A stretch of DNA of 7,567 bases from Collinsella sp. (lineage in GTDB: Bacteria > Actinomycetota > Coriobacteriia > Coriobacteriales > Coriobacteriaceae), in NCBI GenBank assembly GCA_019419555.1, contig DXZR01000048.1, positions 1-7,567 of the forward strand, written 5' to 3'. The notes beneath the pieces were generated by a model, which saw only the letters and a program-made list of their open reading frames with translations, ran no database searches and had not been told where the DNA came from. This document shows positions 1-4,887 of this stretch, piece by piece. The translations under genes were made by a program, and so were the position numbers. Every line of letters begins with the position of its first letter. Position 1 is the first letter of the stretch.

Positions 1-49
1 AGTTCATACGAGCTCGGGGCTCTTTTCGTTTGGATTTCAGACGTATTGA

Positions 50-180
50 CAGACGAAAACAGTCTGCGTCCGGTATTGAGCCATACGAAAGCGAAATTTC
101 TGCGTCTTAATTCCGTACGCAAATCAAGACGAAAACAGTTTGCGTCTTATATAAATCAGTACGCAAACGGTTTTCGTCTT
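50..180. promoter_or_regulatory. Array of palindromic operator-like sites upstream of the AlbA_2 regulator
   Basis: Two near-perfect 23-bp palindromes lie at 126-148 and 158-180. Their half-sites read AAGACGMAAAC and GTTTKCGTCTT around a single central base. A less perfect copy is at 50-72 and a half-preserved copy at 86-108. Isolated half-sites (ACGCAAA near 117, TTTTCGTTTGG near 23, ACGAAACG near 201) flank them. The centres fall at about 61, 97, 137 and 169. The last palindrome ends on the first base of a perfect TATAAT (180-185), so a protein bound there would cover the promoter spacer. The simplest reading is autorepression by the downstream DNA-binding protein. A divergent gene left of the window could share the sites. 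The palindromes are seen directly; the binding protein is inferred. Confidence 0.72.
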
Positions 181-185
181 ATAAT
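180..185 (+). promoter_or_regulatory. Candidate -10 box of the AlbA_2 regulator gene
   Basis: A perfect TATAAT lies 37 bases before the chosen start codon at 223, a normal distance for a short leader. No good -35 hexamer is seen 16-18 bases upstream; that space is filled by the palindrome at 158-180. A second AT-rich segment, TTATATAAAT (147-156), follows the palindrome at 126-148 in the same way and could be an alternative -10. Confidence 0.55.
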
Positions 186-222
186 ACGGTTATGAATGGT
201 ACGAAACGAGGGGGTTGTGCAT

Positions 223-1476
223 ATGGTTGTTAGAGAGAGCCCTACAGTCGAATACAAGGAAAGCGTTACGCCGACGTTTCTTAAAACGGTGAGCGCCTAT
301 GCAAACTATGGGACGGGCAAGATTGAGTTTGGCGTTGATGACGAGGGCGTGGTTGTCGGCCTTGCAGATCCGGTCGCAGAGTGTCTCCGCATCGAGAACA
401 TGATTAATGACAGCTTGGACCCCGCTCCCCGTTACACGCTCGAGCCCGATGAGAAACACGGGACCGTAATCCTTACGGTTTATGAGGGACAGGACAAACC
501 CTATCGAAGCAAGGGAAAGGCCTACAGGCGAAACGATTCGGCAACGGTGGTGGTCGACCGGTTTGAGTATGGCAGGCTGACGCTCGAAGGCAGCAACGTA
601 ACGTTCGACGCGCTCACGTCGGCTCGCCAGGACTTGAGCTTTCATACGCTCGAGCATAAGTGTGTTGAACACCTCGGCATTTCCGAGCTAACGTCGGATA
701 TCTTGCGTACGCTCCGCTTGCTCGGCAAGGATGGCTATACCAATGCCGCGGCGATTTTAGCGGATAAGAATGATTTTCCAGGCATCGACTGCGTCCGTTT
801 TGGCGATACCGAGGATGTGATCTTGGATCGCGAGGCGGCGACAAATGTATCCGCAATTGAGCAGGCGGACAGGGCGGTGGCTATGTTTGCACGCTACTAC
901 CGTTATGAGCGTATCGAAGGGATGGAGCGCGTCCAAACCGATCGAATTCCTCTTGAGGCATTCCGCGAAGCTGTTGCAAACGCTTTGGTGCATCGGACGT
1001 GGGACGTTCGAGCGAACGTTCAAATTGCCCTGTACGATGATCGTGTCGTTGTGACCTCCCCTGGATCGCTGCCCGCCGGGTTGACGACGGAACAATACCT
1101 GTATGGGCAGATATCCGTGCTCAGAAACCCCATCGTTGCAGAGGCCTTCTTAAAGCTGGATTACATCGAGAAATTTGGTACGGGAATCGCGCGCATTAGA
1201 CGTGCCTATCGCGATTCGATCAATCAACCAATTTTTGATGTTCGCGGCGGCATGGTGGCCGTCACATTGCCCGTTACCGATGCCTTTGAAGGGTCCGAGG
1301 AAGAGGTCCAGGTTCTCAAGGCCTTGTCGGGCGGGCGAATTATGTCGCGAAGCGAGATTGAAAAACAGACGGGGCTGAGCCGCATGCGGACGTTGGCGGC
1401 ACTCGAATCTCTGCTTGAACGGAATGCAATCGTAAGGCAGGGAACCGGGCGGGCCACGAAATACGAGCGCTCATAG
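223..1476 (+). CDS. AlbA_2 (Schlafen-type) ATP-binding transcriptional regulator, COG2865-like
   Basis: Probable DNA-binding regulator of 417 residues. The N-terminal part (about 5-125) is an AlbA_2 domain, with VEYKES at 9-14 and a core like that of the family around TFLKTVSAYAN and KIEFGVDDEG. The middle to C-terminal part (about 245-350) matches the RecG-related GHKL-like HATPase_c_4 module: EAFREAVANALVHR (245-258) resembles the N-box, and EKFGTGIARI (316-325) is the glycine-rich ATP loop. Residues 360-417 look like a winged helix (SRSEIEKQTGLSRMRTLAAL). The start at 223 is preferred over the in-frame ATG at 196 because GAGGGGG (208-214) sits 8 bases before it. The gene stands alone, with a palindrome array in front and a hairpin behind. 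Its base composition is more AT-rich than glnA, in keeping with an accessory gene. Proteins of this family are usually annotated only as putative regulators, and the effector is unknown. Confidence 0.85.
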   Translation: MVVRESPTVEYKESVTPTFLKTVSAYANYGTGKIEFGVDDEGVVVGLADPVAECLRIENMINDSLDPAPRYTLEPDEKHGTVILTVYEGQDKPYRSKGKAYRRNDSATVVVDRFEYGRLTLEGSNVTFDALTSARQDLSFHTLEHKCVEHLGISELTSDILRTLRLLGKDGYTNAAAILADKNDFPGIDCVRFGDTEDVILDREAATNVSAIEQADRAVAMFARYYRYERIEGMERVQTDRIPLEAFREAVANALVHRTWDVRANVQIALYDDRVVVTSPGSLPAGLTTEQYLYGQISVLRNPIVAEAFLKLDYIEKFGTGIARIRRAYRDSINQPIFDVRGGMVAVTLPVTDAFEGSEEEVQVLKALSGGRIMSRSEIEKQTGLSRMRTLAALESLLERNAIVRQGTGRATKYERS

Positions 1477-1500
1477 TCCAAAAGAGCCATGGTACAAGAC

Positions 1501-1530
1501 GGGCCCCAAGCCAGCGTTGGCTTGGGGTCC
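1501..1530 (+). terminator. Hairpin terminator after the AlbA_2 regulator
   Basis: CCCCAAGCCA (1504-1513) pairs perfectly with TGGCTTGGGG (1518-1527) over a GCGT loop, and flanking GG/CC extends the stem to 1501-1530. It lies 25 bases after the stop codon. The T tract that follows is weak (GTTATAT), so termination may be less than complete. Confidence 0.7.
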
Positions 1531-1570
1531 GTTATATCCCGGATGGTAACGGGCCGATTATTGTCAAGTT

Positions 1571-1627
1571 AAAGCAAAGTACAGCGACGTACAGCAAAGT
1601 ATAGTGAGATATAGCAAGCCGTATAGC
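1571..1627. repeat. Degenerate 10-base periodic repeat, A(C/T)AGCRANGT
   Basis: Successive decamers beginning at 1571, 1581, 1591, 1601 and 1611 read AAAGCAAAGT, ACAGCGACGT, ACAGCAAAGT, ATAGTGAGAT and ATAGCAAGCC. A last TATAGC follows at 1622. The repeat unit is close to one helical turn, so identical bases face the same side of the DNA. No reading frame explains the pattern. The role is unknown; a phased protein-binding or curved region is possible. Confidence 0.6.
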
Positions 1628-1632
1628 GCGCC

Positions 1633-1657
1633 TTGATTTTCAACCCTTGATTATCAA
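1633..1657. promoter_or_regulatory. Two tandem TTGA-N3-TCAA palindromes
   Basis: TTGATTTTCAA (1633-1643) and TTGATTATCAA (1647-1657) are 11-bp palindromes repeated 14 bases apart, each followed by CC. Paired short palindromes of this sort are typical of dimeric repressor sites. The nearest downstream gene is the GntR-family regulator at 2018, about 360 bases away, so the link to any gene is uncertain. Confidence 0.45.
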
Positions 1658-1723
1658 CCGTCCGTATTTCACAGCAACTTATAACAGGCTCGGGGTGCCA
1701 ATTTGGGGTGCAGTAGTGCTGCG

Positions 1724-1881
1724 CCACGAAAAGGGCCTATCTACTACGTTTAAGCCGCAGGGGTCAACCATAGTCGGTTTTTTCGAAAATCGACAAGCTA
1801 TCTACCTGCGGTTTTGTTTTCACGGTTTTCGGTATGGCCGAGGCTATCCGTGTTAACGTAGTAGATGGGCCACTTTTGTGG
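1724..1881. repeat. Nested inverted-repeat element, possible three-way-junction RNA or MITE-like sequence
   Basis: The outer arms are long and near-perfect: ATCTACTACGTT (1739-1750) pairs with AACGTAGTAGAT (1855-1866). GGCC pairing (1734-1737 with 1868-1871) and imperfect pairing of CCACGAAAA with TTTTGTGG extend the arms to 1724 and 1881. Two separate hairpins lie inside. The first joins CCGCAGG (1755-1761) to CCTGCGG (1805-1811) and contains a 9-bp stem, GTCGGTTTT with AAAATCGAC, capped by a TTCG tetraloop (1773-1794). The second joins CACGG (1821-1825) to CCGTG (1848-1852), with an inner TCGG/CCGA stem. The whole could fold as a three-way junction on either strand. Whether it is a transcribed structured RNA or a non-coding mobile repeat cannot be decided here. 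Confidence 0.6.
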
Positions 1882-1919
1882 CAAGGGGGGCCGATCTGCG
1901 GGCCAGGGTAGCTAAAAGA

Positions 1920-1954
1920 GCCCCGTCCCAAAAAGACTGATTGGGAGCTGGGGC
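1920..1954. terminator. Hairpin between the inverted-repeat element and the GntR gene
   Basis: GCCCC (1920-1924) pairs with GGGGC (1950-1954), and CCCAA (1927-1931) with TTGGG (1941-1945), leaving a 9-base loop and a small asymmetric internal loop. Read on the minus strand it is followed by TCTTTT, so it looks more like a minus-strand terminator than a plus-strand one. No minus-strand gene is visible to use it. Confidence 0.4.
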
Positions 1955-1961
1955 GTGTCGA

Positions 1962-1972
1962 TGCGATAGTAT
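1962..1972 (+). promoter_or_regulatory. Candidate extended -10 promoter of the GntR gene
   Basis: The 11-mer TGCGATAGTAT is identical to one in front of glnA (4830-4840). A start of transcription about 7 bases after TAGTAT (1967-1972) would leave a leader of about 40 bases before the ATG at 2018. It would also exclude the in-frame GTG at 1976 as a start. No convincing -35 box is seen. Confidence 0.4.
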
Positions 1973-2017
1973 TACGTGGTGATATTCGACAAACCGTGGG
2001 CTTCATTCGAGGGCTTT

Positions 2018-2710
2018 ATGGAACAACACCAGCATTATCAGAGCCTGCAAGACCAGGCATACAACGCGCTGCGCTCCAAGATCATCTATGCCGAGCTCAG
2101 GCCCGGCACGCGCCTTTCGGCAATTGGTCTGGAAAAGGAGACGGGGATCGGGCGCACGCCCATTCGCGAGTCCTTTGTGCGCCTGCGCGAGCAAGAGCTG
2201 GTGGAAACGCGTCCCAAGAGCGGCACCTACGTCTCTAAGATCAGCATGGAACACGCCGAGAATGCCTGTTTCTTGCGCGAGAAACTCGAGAGAAGCGTAC
2301 TTATTAAATGCTGCTCTGCCGCCACGCCCGAGCAAAAGCAGCGGCTCGAGCAGATTCTTGCCGAATCCGAGTCGCTCGACCATAGCGAAACGCGTCGCTT
2401 TTTCGATCTGGACAACCTGTTCCATGAGACGTGTTTCGTGATTGCTGGCCGTCACATGCTGTGGGATTGGATGAAGAGCGTCAACACGCATTTTGAGCGA
2501 TACAACTGGTTGCGTATGGTGTCGCAGGATCTGGATTGGGAGCCGATTCGTCGACAACATCGTCGGATTCTCGAGGCCATTAAGAGGGGCGATACCGACA
2601 CGGCGAGCTATCTGGCCGAGACGCACTTGCACCTGATGCCCGAGGAGCAGGGCCCGGTTATCGCCTTGCATCCCGACTATTTCGAGCTGTCCAAAGACTC
2701 GTCTATCTAG
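2018..2710 (+). CDS. GntR-family transcriptional regulator, FCD (FadR) subfamily
   Basis: Ligand-responsive DNA-binding regulator of 230 residues, normal for the FCD group. Residues 7-75 form the winged helix: AYNALRSKII, RPGTRLSAIGLEKETGIGRTPIRESFVRL and ETRPKSGTYV are close to the family pattern. Residues 80-210 form the all-helical FCD effector domain. The usual metal-binding set appears intact as D132, H136 (LDNLFHE), H181 (RRQHRRILEAI) and H203 (ETHLHLM). Members often sense carboxylic acids or sugar acids; the ligand here is unknown. The ATG at 2018 is chosen because CGAGGG (2008-2013) lies just before it and homology begins soon after. The longer frame from GTG 1976 lacks a ribosome site and overlaps the candidate promoter. 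The next gene is also a regulator, so the targets must lie outside the window or be the gene itself. Confidence 0.88.
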   Translation: MEQHQHYQSLQDQAYNALRSKIIYAELRPGTRLSAIGLEKETGIGRTPIRESFVRLREQELVETRPKSGTYVSKISMEHAENACFLREKLERSVLIKCCSAATPEQKQRLEQILAESESLDHSETRRFFDLDNLFHETCFVIAGRHMLWDWMKSVNTHFERYNWLRMVSQDLDWEPIRRQHRRILEAIKRGDTDTASYLAETHLHLMPEEQGPVIALHPDYFELSKDSSI

Positions 2711-2835
2711 CCCATCACCGCATCTGCTCGAGACGCAAAAACGATGCCGCTCACCTACAGCGTTTTGCAAGCGAGATTTTTAAAAAAATGCCTAAAATGG
2801 CTCAGACTGCCGACAATTGGGAAACGGGGTGCGCT

Positions 2836-3858
2836 ATGGCGCAGATGAGAATCAAGGACATTGCCGCCGAGGCGGGCGTGAGCCCGGCCACGGTTTCGCG
2901 CTATCTCAACAACCGCCCCGGGCAGATGACCGAGGAAACTCGCGCGCGCATCGCGGCGGTTATCGAGCGCACCGGCTATCGCCCACGTGCCGCCGCGCGC
3001 AATCTGCGCAGCTCGCGTACCAACCTCATCGGCGTGATCCTGGCCGACATCGCCAATCCGTTCTCCAGCGCCATGCTCGAGGGCCTTTCCGTCAGCGCCG
3101 CCGCGCGCGGCTGCTCGCTCATGACGGCCATTAGCGGCAACGACCCTGCCAAGGAAGCAGAGTCGCTCACCAGACTTATCGATGCCGGCGTGGACGGCCT
3201 GGTCGTCAACACCTGTGGCGGCAATGACGAGGCAATCGCCGCGGCCGCGGGGCGCCTGCCCGTCGTGCTGCTCGACCGCGATGTTGCCGACGGTGGCATC
3301 GATCTGGTGACCTCTAACAACCGCGAGCTGGTTGCCGGCCTGGTAGACGCCTTGGCCGCTGCTGGCAGCGAGCGCCTGTGCCTGCTCACCGAGGCAAGCG
3401 ATGACAGCCCCGTGCGTCGCGAGCGCGCCGAGGCCTTTGCCGACGAGCTCTCGCGCCGCGGCCTTGCGGGTGAGGTCGTCACCCTGGCCGACGGTGGTGC
3501 CACGGGTGTCAGCCGTCTGGACGGAGCTATCCGTGACTATGCGGGTAAAAAGCTCGGCCTCATTGCCGTCAACGGTCTGGTCTTCCTGCGCCTGACCGAG
3601 GCGCTGGCACAGTTGGGACCTTCGTTGCCGGCTGGCCTCAAGATTGCGACGTTTGACGATTACCCCTGGAACCACGTGCTCTTTGGCGGTGTGACCACGG
3701 CCGCGCAGGACACCCTCACCATTGCCGAGCGCGTGGTCGAGCGCCTGTCCGAGCGCATCGACGTCGTTACCACTACGGTGGGCGATGCCGCAAAGCTCGC
3801 CCCCAAGCGCATCGAGGTCCCCGGCCACATCGAACACCGCGCTTCGACCTCGCGCTAG
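2836..3858 (+). CDS. LacI-family transcriptional regulator (KdgR-like features)
   Basis: Sugar-responsive repressor or activator of 340 residues, the usual LacI length. The helix-turn-helix is at 5-24 (RIKDIAAEAGVSPATVSRYL), followed by the hinge helix RAAARNLRSSRT (51-62) with the conserved hinge leucine L57. The periplasmic-binding-protein-like core runs from NLIGVILADIANPFSS (63-78) to about 310. FDDYPWNHVLFGGVTT (273-288) resembles the KdgR subgroup that handles pectin-derived sugar acids, but this is a weak pointer. The start at 2836 has GGGG (2826-2829) at good spacing; an in-frame ATG at 2788 would add 16 residues with no family similarity. It lies 125 bases after the GntR gene in the same direction, beyond an AT-rich stretch (2776-2790). 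No sugar-use genes are in the window, so the regulon is unknown. Confidence 0.88.
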   Translation: MAQMRIKDIAAEAGVSPATVSRYLNNRPGQMTEETRARIAAVIERTGYRPRAAARNLRSSRTNLIGVILADIANPFSSAMLEGLSVSAAARGCSLMTAISGNDPAKEAESLTRLIDAGVDGLVVNTCGGNDEAIAAAAGRLPVVLLDRDVADGGIDLVTSNNRELVAGLVDALAAAGSERLCLLTEASDDSPVRRERAEAFADELSRRGLAGEVVTLADGGATGVSRLDGAIRDYAGKKLGLIAVNGLVFLRLTEALAQLGPSLPAGLKIATFDDYPWNHVLFGGVTTAAQDTLTIAERVVERLSERIDVVTTTVGDAAKLAPKRIEVPGHIEHRASTSR

Positions 3859-3862
3859 TCTG

Positions 3863-3895
3863 TGTGATAATATATAGACAATGTCATACAGGAGG
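3863..3895 (+). promoter_or_regulatory. Promoter, possible operator and ribosome site of the toxin-antitoxin operon
   Basis: An extended -10, TGTGATAAT (3863-3871), starts 5 bases after the LacI stop codon. A near-palindrome centred on GACAATGTC (3877-3885), flanked by TATA and ATACA, covers the likely transcription start. A strong AGGAGG (3890-3895) lies 5 bases before the ATG at 3901. The palindrome is where an autoregulating ribbon-helix-helix antitoxin would be expected to bind. No clear -35 hexamer is seen. Confidence 0.55.
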
Positions 3896-3900
3896 TATCT

Positions 3901-4395
3901 ATGGCTGCGTCTGTGCTGAGTGTGCGAGTGGACTCGTCAATTAAAGATTCATTTGCCGAGCTGTGCGAAGAACTTGGCATGACTTCGTCTGTTGCAGTCA
4001 ATATGTTTATGAGACAGATGCTGCGCGAGCGTTCGCTGCCGTTTGTCCCTTCACTCGGTAAAAGCTCTGCGAGCGGAAGCGTCGCGGCGGGCATTTTGGA
4101 TACCGCTCAGATTGAGTCCGCTGTCCGTGAGGCAGCCAGCCCGATTCCCGCCATCAAAAGCGTGATTCTTTTTGGCTCGTATGCTCGTGGCGACGCGCGT
4201 GCCGATAGTGATATTGACTTGCGTCTCGAAGTCGATCGCGAGCAGGGCTTCGGTCTTTTCGCGTTGTCGGCGTTTGGCGAGGCGGTGCGCAAAGAAACCG
4301 GGAGGCAGGTTGACCTCGTCTCGAGTGATTATCTTGATGACGACCTTGCCGCGGTAATCGAGCGCGAAGGAGTGACCCTTTATGATCGCGCGTAA
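3901..4395 (+). CDS. mntA: RelB/DinJ-like domain fused to MNT nucleotidyltransferase antitoxin (MntA-type)
   Basis: Predicted 164-residue antitoxin made of two domains. Residues 1-50 look like a RelB/DinJ ribbon-helix-helix antitoxin: beta strand VLSVRVDSSIKD, helix FAELCEELGMT, helix SSVAVNMFMRQMLRER, then the family's LPF. Residues 51-80 are a linker. Residues 83-160 are a minimal nucleotidyltransferase domain with the motif GS-X10-DXD (G92, S93, D104, D106) and a third carboxylate, D138, in RQVDLV. In known MntA/HepT pairs this enzyme inactivates the toxin by adding AMP to a tyrosine near its active site. The gene overlaps the HepT gene by 14 bases. Ordinary MntA proteins have only the MNT domain, so the DinJ part probably supplies operon DNA binding and dimerisation; this is inference. 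No RelE/YafQ-type toxin is nearby. The domain calls are firm; the function of the fusion is not tested. Confidence 0.85.
   Translation: MAASVLSVRVDSSIKDSFAELCEELGMTSSVAVNMFMRQMLRERSLPFVPSLGKSSASGSVAAGILDTAQIESAVREAASPIPAIKSVILFGSYARGDARADSDIDLRLEVDREQGFGLFALSAFGEAVRKETGRQVDLVSSDYLDDDLAAVIEREGVTLYDRA
4367..4372 (+). promoter_or_regulatory. Internal ribosome site for hepT
   Basis: AAGGAG lies within the end of the antitoxin gene, 9 bases before the ATG at 4382. Together with the 14-base overlap it supports coupled translation of antitoxin and toxin and fixes the hepT start. Confidence 0.65.
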
Positions 4396-4753
4396 GTCAG
4401 ACAGCCTTCGCGCCCAAGAGGTTTTGGAGGCCATCTCCGAAACGAACGAGCGCATCGAGGTTTTTGATATCACCGAGGACCAGTTTCTGCATGCGAATGA
4501 CGTGCGGACGAGGGCGTTGGCGGACTCCCTTTTGATGTGTGCGCTTAGGGTGACGGAAGAAGCGGGCAAGTTGTCGGAACGCTCGCAGCGGCTTCATCCC
4601 GAAATTGAGTGGCGTGGAATTATCGGCATGAGAAATTATCTTGCGCATGATTACGGCAATGTCGACCGCTCGGTTGTTTGGGATGCAGTGACGATGGAGT
4701 TCCCTGCGTTGGAACGAGCCTGTAGACAAATTGTCTCCGAATCTGAACGCTAG
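4382..4753 (+). CDS. hepT: HepT-like HEPN-domain ribonuclease toxin (DUF86)
   Basis: All-helical HEPN toxin of 123 residues, normal for HepT. The diagnostic RX4HXY motif is present as R84-N-Y-L-A-H89-D-Y91, preceded by the family phrase EWRGIIGMRN. The helix ALRVTEEAGKLSERS (54-68) and the closing VVWDAVTMEFPALE (98-111) also fit. In this family R and H cleave RNA, and a tyrosine at or near the motif is the AMP-acceptor that the MNT partner modifies. All catalytic residues are present, so the toxin appears active. It is the second gene of the operon and is translated from an overlapping start. No clear terminator follows; a run of six T (4785-4790) has no good stem before it. The assignment is by motif and context, and the RNA target is unknown. 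Confidence 0.88.
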   Translation: MIARKSDSLRAQEVLEAISETNERIEVFDITEDQFLHANDVRTRALADSLLMCALRVTEEAGKLSERSQRLHPEIEWRGIIGMRNYLAHDYGNVDRSVVWDAVTMEFPALERACRQIVSESER

Positions 4754-4828
4754 CCGCTCGTTCGCAACTGCCTGTTCGCACACGTTTTTTGAGCGCTTGA
4801 TACGCTTTAACCCTGCGGAAACATTTTT

Positions 4829-4852
4829 CTGCGATAGTATCTGCGATATAGA
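4829..4852 (+). promoter_or_regulatory. Candidate promoter region of glnA
   Basis: CTGCGATAGTAT (4829-4840) and CTGCGATATAGA (4841-4852) are two 12-base near-repeats, each ending in a -10-like hexamer (TAGTAT and TATAGA). The first shares the 11-mer TGCGATAGTAT with the GntR gene leader. The leader would be about 30-40 bases. No good -35 box is seen, which allows activator-dependent use, for example by the downstream GlnR-like protein; that is inference. Confidence 0.45.
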
Positions 4853-4887
4853 CCAGTCGAAACCCGCCCGAAAGAAAGGGGAGCGAC

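Noticed and set aside
50..180. CRISPR array
   Set aside because: The repeated units are palindromes with unequal spacing, are too degenerate and too few, and no cas gene is near.
1633..1657. FNR/CRP-type boxes
   Set aside because: The TTGA and TCAA halves are separated by only 3 bases, giving an 11-bp palindrome instead of the 14-bp TTGAT-N4-ATCAA site.
1647..1856. Small open frame of 69 codons beginning TTG inside the inverted-repeat element
   Set aside because: It has no ribosome site, runs through strong hairpins and resembles no protein that I know. The minus-strand frame at 1764-2006 is rejected for the same reasons.
1976..2017. Longer GTG start for the GntR regulator
   Set aside because: No ribosome site precedes it, it falls at the likely transcription start, and the added 14 residues have no family match.
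2755..3837. Open frame of 360 codons on the minus strand opposite the LacI gene
   Set aside because: It is a low-complexity shadow of the LacI gene, whose own product is clearly recognisable.
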